Assembly: GCA_964575335.1 (NCBI GenBank)
Contig: CAZNPU010000005.1
Span: 79,812 to 143,811 of the forward strand
Source: CAZNPU01 sp964575335
Lineage (GTDB): Bacteria; Planctomycetota; Phycisphaerae; Phycisphaerales; SM1A02
Reading direction: 5' to 3'
Length of the DNA: 64,000 nucleotides
Part shown: one piece after another, positions 18,040-27,081 of the stretch
Layout of the letters: each line of letters begins with the position of its first letter
Position numbering within the stretch: the stretch's first letter is position 1
The notes under the pieces: model-generated
Told to the model about the DNA's origin: nothing
The model's input: only the letters and a program-made list of their open reading frames with translations
Databases searched by the model: none
Translations under genes and position numbers: made by a program

Positions 18040-18678
18040 TTACGCGCCTTCCTGCGCCTTGAGCAGTGCTTCAATGGCGTTCTCGACGCTCATCGGGTTC
18101 AATCCCGCAGCACGAACAGTGCCCGCAGCGTCCACGAGGAAATAGGTGGGCCAGAAATGAATGTTCCACGCTCTGGCCGATGCACCACCGTCGTCGACCG
18201 CCAGCGGGTAGTTGATTTTGAGCTGCTCAGCGACACGCGGCATCATCGCTTCGCCCCTGTTGGAATCATGCACGCCCAGAAAGACAACGCCCTTGTCGCG
18301 GTATTTTTCAGCAAGCTCCACGTTCTTTGGCAGCGCGCGCATGCACGGCCCACACCACGTGGCCCAGAAATCAACCACCACGATCTGCCCCTTCAGCGAT
18401 TCGAGCGTCTGCGGTTGGCCGATCCAGTCGCGGAGTTTGAGAGGCGGCGCCGGCTTGCCCTCCATTGCTGTCAGCGCTGCCGGCCGGTTCGGGTAATACC
18501 AGCTGGCAGAGAATTCAACGGCGCTGTTGCTGTCAGCGCCGGCCTGGGCTGAAGACGCTCCCTGGCCTTGTCCGGATGCCTGAGGCGCATCAGTCAGACG
18601 ACCGTCTTCGCATCCAACGCCGCTTAACGTCAGCGCTGCTACGCTGATCAATCCCGCAATCAATCGACTGTATCGCAT
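18040..18678 (-). CDS. TlpA-like thioredoxin lipoprotein
   Basis: Membrane-anchored thioredoxin-fold protein of 212 residues. The signal peptide ends at the lipobox GVGC (Cys23). After a low-complexity linker, GKPAPPLKLRDWIGQPQ begins the redoxin fold, and FWATWCGPCMRAL carries the CxxC pair (Cys109, Cys112). GVVFLGVHDSNRGEA and WPTYFLVDAAGTV are the later conserved strands. It probably reduces disulfides outside the cytoplasmic membrane, for example in cytochrome c or copper site assembly; the partner is not evident from neighbours. Confidence 0.88.
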   Translation of the reverse strand: MRYSRLIAGLISVAALTLSGVGCEDGRLTDAPQASGQGQGASSAQAGADSNSAVEFSASWYYPNRPAALTAMEGKPAPPLKLRDWIGQPQTLESLKGQIVVVDFWATWCGPCMRALPKNVELAEKYRDKGVVFLGVHDSNRGEAMMPRVAEQLKINYPLAVDDGGASARAWNIHFWPTYFLVDAAGTVRAAGLNPMSVENAIEALLKAQEGA

Positions 18679-18728
18679 GGCAGATGGGTTTCCCGAAAGA
18701 GTTCCAATGAGTGAGTGGTGGGGGCAGT

Positions 18729-19574
18729 TTACTTTACCGCCTCGGCGGGCTGGAGGTTGTGGAGCATGTTCATGAATGCTTCGCGGTTGGCCTGGACGGT
18801 GGCTGCCGGGCCGACAAGACGGATGAAAATGGGCGTTGGCTCGGTGTGGATCATGGCTGTGATGAAGATGTGATCGGGCTTGAACGATGGCGAGCCGGGG
18901 CCTTGGTATTCGCCGCGGAATTCAACCAGGCTGATGGTGAAGTCATTGGTCTGGAATGTTTCAACGACAGTTGGATCGACGTCATTGCCTTGCTCATCGC
19001 GGAACATCGTTTTCCACCGGGCGATCTGGCTGTCGAGCGAGCCGCGGATTTTGTGAAACACGGTCACCCGGGCCTGGTCGGCCCCGTCACGCCCAGGAAC
19101 GACGTACTCAGCTGCGGTGAAATCCGGGTGTGCAGGCGGATGCCAGATCCATGTTGCGGGTTTGGGAGCGGTCAGGCCGAGGAAGCTCGCAGTTGTGGGG
19201 CTTTGCGACGGCGTGATGACTGACTCCGAGGCGGGTTCCGGTGCAGCCGGCGTAGCTGCCGTGCCCGGTGTGACGTCGGTTACCTTTTGTTGTGCTGCGG
19301 GCTGCTGCGTTGATGATGTTGATGTTGATGTTGATGAGGAGGGCGAGGTTGCGGGATCAGTTGTTGTTGGCGTTGCCGCGACTGGAGATTGCTCTTCTTT
19401 GTGGAGAGGCGTTTTATCATCGCCTGCTTCAGATCGAACCTGCAGCGAGGGTGGGGCAGCCGGTGAAGACGACGAGACAGGGTCGCTTTTGCCGCAGCCG
19501 GCCAGGCTGAGGGTCGCCCCAGCGATTGATGCACCCAAACCAATCCACAGAAAAAGACTCAATCGGCCAGGCAT
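18729..19574 (-). CDS. Hypothetical lipoprotein with Ser/Thr-rich linker
   Basis: Protein of 281 residues starting at the ATG at 19574 with signal MPGRLSLFLWIGLG and lipobox SLAGC. A Ser/Thr/Gln/Pro linker of about 90 residues (including SSSTSTSTSSTQQ) holds a C-terminal domain of about 150 residues: TWIWHPPAHPDFTAAEYVV, IRGSLDSQIARWKTMF and PIFIRLVGPAATV. The last phrase resembles planctomycete proteins with a PsbP-like or stress-sensor fold, but I cannot name the family. It is 50 bases upstream of the TlpA-like gene on the same strand, so both may be in one transcript. Confidence 0.65.
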   Translation of the reverse strand: MPGRLSLFLWIGLGASIAGATLSLAGCGKSDPVSSSSPAAPPSLQVRSEAGDDKTPLHKEEQSPVAATPTTTDPATSPSSSTSTSTSSTQQPAAQQKVTDVTPGTAATPAAPEPASESVITPSQSPTTASFLGLTAPKPATWIWHPPAHPDFTAAEYVVPGRDGADQARVTVFHKIRGSLDSQIARWKTMFRDEQGNDVDPTVVETFQTNDFTISLVEFRGEYQGPGSPSFKPDHIFITAMIHTEPTPIFIRLVGPAATVQANREAFMNMLHNLQPAEAVK

Positions 19575-19726
19575 GTCGTATGCTCTCCGTACTCGTAATC
19601 TCATTTCAACGTGTCGCCGTCTCATGGCGAGACAGGTCGCTTGCTTTATGCTGCACGATAGCAGGCTCGGCAGTATTGGTCTTTGTATTTCTGCAATCCT
19701 TTGTCTATCTCCCGGCGAGCAATGTA

Positions 19727-19890
19727 TTCACCGCGGAGATCGCGGAGAGCGCGGAGGGGGATGAGAGTAAGGGGTGTTAGTGTTCGACGCAGCATGCTGC
19801 TGATCGCGGCTTGGATGATCTGATCAGTTTGTTTTATTCAGCAATTCACATCCATTCCCATCTCCGCGCTCTCCACGATCTCCGCGGTAA
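19727..19890. repeat. Dispersed element, copy B (inverted relative to copy A)
   Basis: The ends read TTCACCGCGGAGATCGCGGA and, inverted, GATCTCCGCGGTAA. The whole element aligns with the reverse complement of copy A over about 165 bases at roughly 75-80% identity by eye. It lies in the divergent spacer between the lipoprotein gene and the amidohydrolase. Confidence 0.8.
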
Positions 19891-19919
19891 ATCACTCCTT
19901 CAGAATCACCTTTTTGTTC

Positions 19920-21506
19920 ATGACTGCAATGGAAGCTCATCAATTGGACGTGTGTAATGCCCGTATCTGGACTGGTGATCCTCGACAGCCGTGGGCAAAT
20001 CGGCTGTCGATTCGTCATGGACGGGTGCTCGAGGTGGGGGATGGGGAGCTGGAATTGACGAGCCAGTTGCCTGCCGGGGCAGGAAGGCGCATTGATGCAG
20101 CAGGTCGAACGATCACCCCGGGGCTTATCGACGCTCACACGCATCTGCTTTTGGGCGGCCAATCGCTGAGCCAGTTGGATCTTTCGCATATCCATTCACG
20201 CGAAGCGTTTGAGTCAGCCATTGCTGCGAGGCATAAGGAATTGCCGCCTGAACAGTGGCTTATCGCCACGGGCTGGTCGCAGGAAAACTGGCCCGGCGGC
20301 GAGTTGCCGAACAAGAACTGGCTGGCGGCTGCGGGTGATCGGCCGGTGGTCTGCTATCGCACCGATCTTCATGCAGCGGTGGTGAACGATGCGGTACTGG
20401 CGATGTGCGATGCGTCGGCTGTGTCGGACAAAGCCTGGGGCAGTCGCATTGTGCGTCATCCAGCCACAAACGAGCCGACCGGCTTATTCGTTGAAGAAGC
20501 GGCATGGCAGTTGATCAACCCGATCGTGCCCGAGCCGGATGTCCAGCAGCGACAATACAATCTGAGCAGGGCGATCGGTTTGTACAACTCGCTAGGTCTG
20601 ACTGCTGCAGGTTCCATGGAATACAGCAGCGATCTTGTCAACGTATACGTGCCGCTGCGAGATCAGTTGACGCTGCGATGCCGCATCACGCTGCTTGATC
20701 GCGACTGGCCGATGGACTTTGGCCTTGGGCGCGATTTCGACAACGATGATGTGCTGGCGGTGATCGGCTACAAGGCGTTCATTGACGGCACGCTCGGTTC
20801 GCGTACAGCGCGAATGCTTGCTGCATACAGCGATGATCCAGGCAATCGGGGCCTGTTTGTGGAATTGGCTGAAAAAGGCTGCATGCACGACTGGATACAT
20901 GCGGTGACGGCAGCGGGGCTTTCGCCTGCCATGCACGCCATTGGCGATGAGGCGGCACGCGCAGCTCTGGATGCAATTGACACGCTCGATGATGCGGTTT
21001 GTCAGCGCACGCGGCCGCGCATTGAACACGCCCAACAGCTTGATGCTGCGGATATTGGGCGTTTTTCCGGCCGCATCGCCAGCATGCAGCCGCTGCACCG
21101 CGCTGACGATGGGCGATATGCAGCCCGCCGCGTCGGTGAAGAGCGTCTGGCCGGTTCGTATGCGTTCAGGCGACTGCTTGATGCCGGGGCGGTGCTGGCG
21201 TTCGGATCGGATTGGCCTGTTGTTTCGCCCGATCCGGTGCTGGGCATTCGTGCTGCAGTAACCGGGTTGACGCTGGATGGCGAAGTATTTGGCGAAGATC
21301 AGAATCTTGATGTGACAGAGGCGATGCGTGCCTACACCGCAGGGGCGGCATTCGCGCTGGGGCTTGACGATTCAGGCGTGCTTCGGCCCGGTGCATTGGG
21401 TGATTTTGTGATGTGGGACCGCGATCCATTTCTGGCTGACTGGATCAACGCCCCGCCGCGCGTGATCATGACCGTGCTCGGCGGAGCAGTGGTGTACGAG
21501 CGATAG
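19920..21506 (+). CDS. Amidohydrolase, YtcJ type
   Basis: Metal-dependent hydrolase of about 528 residues. GLIDAHTHLLLGGQSL carries the HxH metal ligands, KAFIDGTLGSRTA has the bridging Lys region, and AMHAIGDEAARAALDAI, IEHAQQLD and FGSDWPV supply the remaining His and Asp ligands. This is the YtcJ/AepA subgroup of amidohydrolase_3 enzymes, which act on amide or ester bonds of unknown substrates. The protein ends with the usual C-terminal beta-sandwich (GALGDFVMWDRDPF). Starts at 19914, 19920 or 19929 are possible. It is followed by an intrinsic terminator and so appears monocistronic. Confidence 0.88.
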   Translation: MTAMEAHQLDVCNARIWTGDPRQPWANRLSIRHGRVLEVGDGELELTSQLPAGAGRRIDAAGRTITPGLIDAHTHLLLGGQSLSQLDLSHIHSREAFESAIAARHKELPPEQWLIATGWSQENWPGGELPNKNWLAAAGDRPVVCYRTDLHAAVVNDAVLAMCDASAVSDKAWGSRIVRHPATNEPTGLFVEEAAWQLINPIVPEPDVQQRQYNLSRAIGLYNSLGLTAAGSMEYSSDLVNVYVPLRDQLTLRCRITLLDRDWPMDFGLGRDFDNDDVLAVIGYKAFIDGTLGSRTARMLAAYSDDPGNRGLFVELAEKGCMHDWIHAVTAAGLSPAMHAIGDEAARAALDAIDTLDDAVCQRTRPRIEHAQQLDAADIGRFSGRIASMQPLHRADDGRYAARRVGEERLAGSYAFRRLLDAGAVLAFGSDWPVVSPDPVLGIRAAVTGLTLDGEVFGEDQNLDVTEAMRAYTAGAAFALGLDDSGVLRPGALGDFVMWDRDPFLADWINAPPRVIMTVLGGAVVYER

Positions 21507-21556
21507 GGAAAAATCAAAGCCGGTCAAACGCAACGTGAAAGCGTACAATCGCATCA

Positions 21557-21596
21557 GCGTGCGGTGCGGCCTGCTGCACGCGCATGCTGTTTTTTA
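21557..21596 (+). terminator. Intrinsic terminator after the YtcJ-type amidohydrolase
   Basis: A GC-rich stem (GCGTGCGGTGC with GCACGCGCATGC, one bulge) has a short loop and is followed by a run of six T. Confidence 0.75.
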
Positions 21597-21635
21597 CGTT
21601 CAGTGATGGTGCTGCTGTTATCACCTGCTGCGCTT

Positions 21636-22109
21636 ATGACCAATCCCAGCCTCACGCATCTTGATGAACGCGGCCAGCTTCGCATGGTGAACGTTGGCGA
21701 GAAGCCTCCGGTGCAGCGCGAAGCGGAAGCGGAGGGCTTTCTCTGCGCCGAGCCGGCGACGCTGGATAAGTTGCTTGCAGGCGAGCTGCCCAAGGGAGAA
21801 GCGATTGCTGCAGCTCGCGTGGCGGGAATTCTCGCTGCCAAGAAATGTGATGAGTTGATTCCGTTGTGTCATTCGCTTGCGCTGGATGCGGTGCGGATCG
21901 AGTTTGAGCGAGTCAAACCGGATCGACTGCGCATCGTTGCTGCTGCTGCGATCACCGCAAAAACGGGCGTTGAGATGGAAGCGCTTACTGCGGTTTCCAT
22001 CGCAGCTCTCACGCTGTACGACATGGCCAAAGCTGTCGACAAGAACATGCGCATCGATGGCATTCGCGTTGTGCGAAAAACCAAGAGCAGCGATCCGGTC
22101 AGTCAATGA
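21636..22109 (+). CDS. moaC: Cyclic pyranopterin monophosphate synthase
   Basis: Molybdenum cofactor synthesis enzyme that rearranges the MoaA product to cyclic pyranopterin monophosphate. THLDERGQLRMVNVGEK begins the family, AAKKCDELIPLCHSL is the substrate-binding motif, TGVEMEALTAVSIAALTLYDM is the core helix and KAVDKNMRI holds the catalytic Lys and Asp. From the ATG at 21636 it has 157 residues, the usual length. No other molybdopterin gene is in the window, so it is a stand-alone copy. Confidence 0.95.
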   Translation: MTNPSLTHLDERGQLRMVNVGEKPPVQREAEAEGFLCAEPATLDKLLAGELPKGEAIAAARVAGILAAKKCDELIPLCHSLALDAVRIEFERVKPDRLRIVAAAAITAKTGVEMEALTAVSIAALTLYDMAKAVDKNMRIDGIRVVRKTKSSDPVSQ

Positions 22110-22168
22110 ACGCGCTGCGCCGCTGACGAATCCGCATGTTTCGTCAGTTTCTTCTTCAGCAGCAGTGT

Positions 22169-22786
22169 TTACTGCTCCGGCGGCTCCACGTTCGCAACCA
22201 CTTCTGCAGCACGGTCGACGATTCGCTGCGCTTCGATCATCAGCAGATCGACTTCAGTCTTGAGAAATCCCCAGTTGCCGTTGAGATAGCTCGTGATGCG
22301 ATCGAGCCGATCGTCAATCGATCGCGTGGTTGCGCGAAGCGCGCGGACTTCTGTTCCCAGTTCCAGTTCCGCCGGCGTGCCCTTGGCGTGTGCAGCTTGT
22401 TCAATTGCGTTCATTCTTTGCCACAGGCCGGTCAACTCGCTTCGCACATTGCGCGCGTATGCTGCAGGTGAAATGGGGCGCGGCATGTCGCTGGCCACCA
22501 ATTCTCCGTGCCTGCCCTGTTCGAGCTGTCGGGCTGCATCCGGGCTGATCACGATGATCGGCCGCTGCTCCGGCACGGGCTGGGGAACCACGTCAGGCTG
22601 GGCTGCGCGAATCGGCTCCTCAAGGGGCACGGGAATTTCTTGGTCGTACGCGTAGACCCATTCAGGCTCAGGCGCAAAGGCGGTTTCGAAGAACTGGTCT
22701 CGGCTGGCTAGATCAACGCAGCCTTGCAGGTGGCTGCCAACACAGATCGCCAGCAGCGTCAGGGCAATTGTCTGATGAATGTTCAT
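22169..22786 (-). CDS. Hypothetical lipoprotein
   Basis: Predicted lipoprotein of 205 residues starting at the ATG at 22786 (signal MNIHQTIALTLLAICVGS, lipobox LQGC). The mature part has a Pro-rich stretch (IPVPLEEP, VVPQPVPEQRPI) and then a helical region (residues about 105-200) suited to a coiled coil, with IDDRLDRITSYLNGN. No known domain is seen. It is divergent from the TIGR03118-type gene. Confidence 0.65.
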   Translation of the reverse strand: MNIHQTIALTLLAICVGSHLQGCVDLASRDQFFETAFAPEPEWVYAYDQEIPVPLEEPIRAAQPDVVPQPVPEQRPIIVISPDAARQLEQGRHGELVASDMPRPISPAAYARNVRSELTGLWQRMNAIEQAAHAKGTPAELELGTEVRALRATTRSIDDRLDRITSYLNGNWGFLKTEVDLLMIEAQRIVDRAAEVVANVEPPEQ

Positions 22787-23253
22787 ACACCGCTCCCGGC
22801 GGCGCAGCAAAGTTGAGCCGGCCGCTCTTCAAACCATAAGAGACCCACACGGCACATGAGATAAGAATCACGCCGGTGAATGCGCAGCGATGCGAATCAC
22901 ATTCCTACGCAGTACCCGGGAAGAAATCAGTCCGCCAGCGTTCTTCGCATTCATCGTCAACCATGGCGATCGTCCACACGGCACATGATGACGACGCATT
23001 GAGGCAAGCCTAGCCTGCATCTGCACTTGCATTTGCCTTCCGGAATCGGCAATGCCGCGCCGCATTGCCCTTGTCATACGAAATGTCGTCTGTGACGACG
23101 ATCACGCCAATCGTCGTCGGTACCACGCGTCGTTGCCCCCGCCGGCGGATATGTCGGCATGGAGCGAACGCGCGGCACGCCTGAATGTCCTGCAGTGTTC
23201 TTCCGTCACGACAACGACAATCACCTTCTTCATTTGATCCAGAGGAGCACGTT
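22787..23253. other. Divergent intergenic region with a 15-base direct repeat
   Basis: No gene is evident. CCACACGGCACATGA occurs at 22845-22859 and again at 22974-22988, 129 bases apart in the same orientation, between two divergent genes for exported proteins. A ribosome binding site GAGGAG precedes the ATG at 23254. Confidence 0.5.
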
Positions 23254-24426
23254 ATGAACGCACCATGCACACGAAGCTTGGCAATCAGTGTTCAGCGCTG
23301 CATTGCTGCAGTTGCAGTGGGAGCAGGCCTGCTCATCACAACCGCAGAGGCTGCTGGACAGGACCGGTTTCAACAGACCAATCTGGTTTCCAACGATCAG
23401 ACGATTTCCGGGGTCGTTCAATTTGACAGCCGGCTGATCAATCCGTGGGGATTGATACGTGCGGATACCGGATCGTGGTTTGTCATCAATGGCCAATCCG
23501 CATTTGCACCATCGGATACCAGTTTCAGTCAGGCAGGCATCGCCACCAGTTACACGGGTGATGGCGTGATTGACGTCACCTCAATCAATCTGCCAGCGCC
23601 CCGTGCAGCGCGCCTGCAGGGACAGGCTTTCACAGGCGTGTTCAATCCGTTTGGGGAATCGCGGCAGATTTTTGTTGTTCGTCAGTTGCCGATCAGCTCG
23701 CCGGCGCAGTTTATTTTCGCCGGTCAGAACGGCGCGATTTCGGGGTGGTCGCCTGTTGCGCTGTTTCCCCAGCCGACTGAAAACGCTCAACTTCTCATCG
23801 GCGACGGCTTTTTTGACGGTCAGTTCACCGGGGCGGCAATCGACGTGCGCACGAACAATCCCCGGTTGCTGCTGACCGATTTTCAAAATGGACGCGTTGT
23901 GGCGTTTGACAGTCAATTCCGCCAGGTGAACCTGGGCAGCAGCGCGTTTCGCGATTCGCTGATCTCGTCACGTCTGCGGCCGGTGAACATCGTGCGGTTC
24001 GACAATCGGTTTATCGTTGCCTTTGCAGAGCGCGATGATAACGATGGCCTGCCGGTTGTCGGCAACGGTCGGGGCGCGGTGACGGTGTTCGATGCCGACG
24101 GCCGCGTGCTTACCCGACTGACTGGCGAGCAGTTCAATGCGCCCGTCGGTGTGGCGCGAGCGCCTCGTGACTTCGGCGATTTCAGCAACGCGATTCTTGT
24201 CAGCAACTTCGGCGACGGGCGCATCCTGGCGTTTGATGCCGACACCGGAAAATTCATCGGTGCGATGCGAGATCCCAACGGACGCGTTCTGCGGATCACC
24301 GGCATCCGATCAATTGCCTTCGGCAACGATGATACGGCTGGGCCGAGCAACACGCTGTTTTTCACCGCTTCACCGGACCTGGATGATCAGTCCCTGTTCG
24401 GCCGTATCGATCTGGTCGAACAATAA
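23254..24426 (+). CDS. TIGR03118 family secreted beta-propeller protein
   Basis: Secreted protein of 390 residues beginning at the ATG at 23254. The N-terminal signal peptide includes the hydrophobic segment AAVAVGAGLLITTAEAAG with an AxA-type cleavage site. FQQTNLVSNDQ, then SRLINPWGLIR, NGDGVIDV-like and QFIFAGQNGAISGWSP are hallmarks of the TIGR03118 family, whose members carry NHL-like blades and usually occur in actinobacteria, planctomycetes and acidobacteria. Later blades repeat the pattern FNAPVGVARAPRDFGDFSNA. Function is unknown. Unlike many family members it has no obvious C-terminal sorting signal. Confidence 0.85.
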   Translation: MNAPCTRSLAISVQRCIAAVAVGAGLLITTAEAAGQDRFQQTNLVSNDQTISGVVQFDSRLINPWGLIRADTGSWFVINGQSAFAPSDTSFSQAGIATSYTGDGVIDVTSINLPAPRAARLQGQAFTGVFNPFGESRQIFVVRQLPISSPAQFIFAGQNGAISGWSPVALFPQPTENAQLLIGDGFFDGQFTGAAIDVRTNNPRLLLTDFQNGRVVAFDSQFRQVNLGSSAFRDSLISSRLRPVNIVRFDNRFIVAFAERDDNDGLPVVGNGRGAVTVFDADGRVLTRLTGEQFNAPVGVARAPRDFGDFSNAILVSNFGDGRILAFDADTGKFIGAMRDPNGRVLRITGIRSIAFGNDDTAGPSNTLFFTASPDLDDQSLFGRIDLVEQ

Positions 24427-24496
24427 CAACAATCGCTGCTTGTTCATCACCAGCTGCGCTGCTGGGGTCGCAGGCAATCGCGCGCCTCAGCGCCGC

Positions 24497-25609
24497 TCAG
24501 CGATTCGCATACAGCGGCTCCAGCAGCGCGTAAGCGGCGTCGTGATACAGACTGACCAGCACGTCATGCGGCAGCGCATGGCCGCGTAACTGCGGCGCAT
24601 CCATTTCGCTGTATCGATCGGGATCGATCATCTTGAGATCCGGATCTGCAATTGGCGATTCGCCGTCGTAATCAGTCTCAAACAGCGTTCGCAACGCCCA
24701 ATACCGGCTGGCGTACAGATCAAATGCCTGCTCGACGCTGTTGGCTTTGGCAGCCATTTCCATCGTTGCGTTGGCTGGGGAGAGATGATCATCCATGACG
24801 ACGATGTCGGAGCCGAACAGAATGCGCCCTTTGAAGCGCGTGAGAAACGCCAGCAACGTATCGCGCGAATGGCGGCTCAGTTCCCGCACCATCCACTTCG
24901 TTGCGCTGGTATCGAGATACAGATTGGGGTGCCGCTCAAGCAGGCCGGTCAGAAACTCGAGGTCTTCGGGCCAACCGCCCATGTGCGCAGCGATCCACGG
25001 CTGGGGGAACCGTTCGAGCAATGCTTCAAAGGGCTCATATTGCTGTCGCTTGCTGCCAAAGACCGATGCGTCAGCATATCGCGTGGCGAACCATGTATCG
25101 GGGTCGGCAATGTGGGTCATGAAGTACATGCCCAGATCGTGCGCGACCTGCATCGCTTCGACTCGCATAGGCGCATCGAGCCGCATGAACGATGGGTCGC
25201 CGATCTGCATGCCGATTTCAACCGATCGCGGCGCAGCCCAGAACTTGGCGATGCGCGCTCCCAGTGCATGAAACTGCTCGATGCGCTTGATGAAGCCTTC
25301 GCCCATCTCATAGCGTTTGTCCTCGCCGCTCCAATTCGGCACTGCGATAAAGCGGACGCGATCGTTAAGCACTTCGCGCACAATCGGCACTTGTTCAAGC
25401 TGCGTCATTGAATAGGTCAAGCCGATGCCGTACAGCTCAGCGACACGTTGATACAGCTCGGCGGCAGCTCGGCCGGCGATGTGCGTGTGAACGTCGATAA
25501 TCGATCTGCCGGGCGGCGGGGGCATGGCGGCCGCTTCGGCGGCATAGTCGAGGCCGAACCGATTGGACGGGTTGATTTCGCGGACAGACGAATCAGGCGT
25601 AGAAAGCAT
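24497..25609 (-). CDS. Amidohydrolase (TIM-barrel, COG2159-like)
   Basis: Metal-dependent hydrolase of the amidohydrolase_2 group, 370 residues from the ATG at 25609 (an in-frame ATG at 25699 would add 30 residues without family support). IIDVHTHIAGRA gives the HxH ligands, FMTHIADPDTW and WIAAHMGGWPEDLEFL the later His ligands, LYLDTSATKWM and ILFGSDIVV the final Asp. The subgroup includes decarboxylases and lactonases; the substrate here is unknown. The divergent neighbour is a glycosyltransferase, which gives no functional hint. Confidence 0.85.
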   Translation of the reverse strand: MLSTPDSSVREINPSNRFGLDYAAEAAAMPPPPGRSIIDVHTHIAGRAAAELYQRVAELYGIGLTYSMTQLEQVPIVREVLNDRVRFIAVPNWSGEDKRYEMGEGFIKRIEQFHALGARIAKFWAAPRSVEIGMQIGDPSFMRLDAPMRVEAMQVAHDLGMYFMTHIADPDTWFATRYADASVFGSKRQQYEPFEALLERFPQPWIAAHMGGWPEDLEFLTGLLERHPNLYLDTSATKWMVRELSRHSRDTLLAFLTRFKGRILFGSDIVVMDDHLSPANATMEMAAKANSVEQAFDLYASRYWALRTLFETDYDGESPIADPDLKMIDPDRYSEMDAPQLRGHALPHDVLVSLYHDAAYALLEPLYANR

Positions 25610-25801
25610 CAGCGGGATGATAGGCGGCCGGTTCTCAGCAAGCAGCTTCCGCAGTGAGCGGGAAGCGCACTGCGCGCTGCCGTGCAGCCACACGGGCAAC
25701 GGGGTTGGCCGGCAGGTAAACGGCGCGAGTCAAGCGGCATTCCTGCGGTTGACCCGCCGTCTGCACTTTCGAGAGTTGCGGTTTCCGGTTTCAATGGTGT
25801 A

Positions 25802-26968
25802 GTGATTGATGATGCGCCGCACATTGTTCTGGCTCATGACTGGCTTGTAGGCATGCGCGGCGGCGAGCGGGTTCTGGATCGATTGGCCAGGCTTTATGGG
25901 CCGACCGATCTGTACACGCTTGTCGCTGATGGGCAGCCGCATTCAGGCGCGATTGATGGCTGCAACATCATCACCTCGCCCCTGCAGCGATTGCCCGGCG
26001 CAGCAGGGCGGTGTCGTCGCTGGTATCTGCCGCTGTATCGCTGGGCGGTTGAGCGATTGCGCGTGCCAGCATGCGACCTGCTCATTTCAACCAGTTCCGC
26101 AGCCATCAAATCGATCAAGCCGCCGCCGGGCGTGCCGCATCTGTGCTATTGCCATTCGCCTGCGCGATATATCTGGGAACAGACCGAAGATTACGCTGTG
26201 GGCGCCGGCGCTCATTGGCGTGCGCTGGGGCTCAAGGCGATTCGAAAGCGGTATCAAGACTGGGATCGAAGCACTGCGGATCGCGTGACGAGATTTCTTG
26301 CCAACAGCGCGCATACAGCAGCGCGCATCAGGCGCTGCTATGGACGCGATGCAAGTGTGGTGTATCCGCCGGTGCGGACACAGTATTTCACGGTTGATCC
26401 GGATACGCCGCGGGAAGAGTGGTTTCTGGTGGTCGCGGCGCTGGAGCCGTATAAGCGAACCGATATCGTGATCGAAGCTGCCAACCGCGCCGGGTTTTCG
26501 CTCAAGGTTGCGGGAACGGGATCGCAGTTTTCAGCGCTGGCGGCAATGGCCGGGCCGAACGTGACCATGCTTGGCCGCGTTGATGACGCATCACTGCGCG
26601 AGTTGTACCGCCGCGCGCGTGCGCTGGTGTTCCCCCAGACCGAAGACTTCGGCATCATTCCGGTAGAAGCGCAGGCAAGTGGATGCCCGGTGATCGCCTA
26701 CAAGGCAGGCGGTGCGCTGGAAACAGTGACCGAAGCGACCGGCGTGTACTTTGAGAGACAGGATGCGGATGCTGTTATTGAAGCGGTGGAGACGCTGCAG
26801 AGCCGATCGATTTCAGCTGATCGCTGCCGAGCCAACGCGCTGCGGTTTGCAGAAGAGGTTTTCGATCGCGCGATTCACAAGCATGTGTTGGAACTGCTTG
26901 GTGAATCTGCAGCGACAGCGGATGCGATAGCAGAACCGCTTTCGCTGAGCGAGTCGCAGCGAGCGTGA
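25802..26968 (+). CDS. Glycosyltransferase family 4 (GT-B) protein
   Basis: Retaining GT-B glycosyltransferase of about 388 residues. The N-domain begins HIVLAHDWLVGMRGGERVLD, with the glycine-rich acceptor loop. CYCHSPARYIWEQTEDY is typical of mannosyltransferases of this group. The C-domain has EPYKRTDIVIEAANRA, VAGTGSQ, GRVDDASLRELYRRARALVFP and FGIIPVEAQASGCPVIAYKAGGA (quoted in part), the E-x7-E nucleotide-sugar site. It probably adds a sugar to a lipid-linked or exopolysaccharide precursor. The GTG at 25802 is my start; no good ribosome binding site decides it, and the frame is open upstream to 25682. Confidence 0.85.
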   Translation: MIDDAPHIVLAHDWLVGMRGGERVLDRLARLYGPTDLYTLVADGQPHSGAIDGCNIITSPLQRLPGAAGRCRRWYLPLYRWAVERLRVPACDLLISTSSAAIKSIKPPPGVPHLCYCHSPARYIWEQTEDYAVGAGAHWRALGLKAIRKRYQDWDRSTADRVTRFLANSAHTAARIRRCYGRDASVVYPPVRTQYFTVDPDTPREEWFLVVAALEPYKRTDIVIEAANRAGFSLKVAGTGSQFSALAAMAGPNVTMLGRVDDASLRELYRRARALVFPQTEDFGIIPVEAQASGCPVIAYKAGGALETVTEATGVYFERQDADAVIEAVETLQSRSISADRCRANALRFAEEVFDRAIHKHVLELLGESAATADAIAEPLSLSESQRA

Positions 26969-27081
26969 TTCAGCGGATGTGAAGTGAAGTTTTGATGAAA
27001 AGGTTGGTCGTGCGCAGGCTGCAGCGGCCGTTGATGGTTGTCGAGCATGCAGCGTGAAGCGAATCGGTTACGGCGTTGAGA

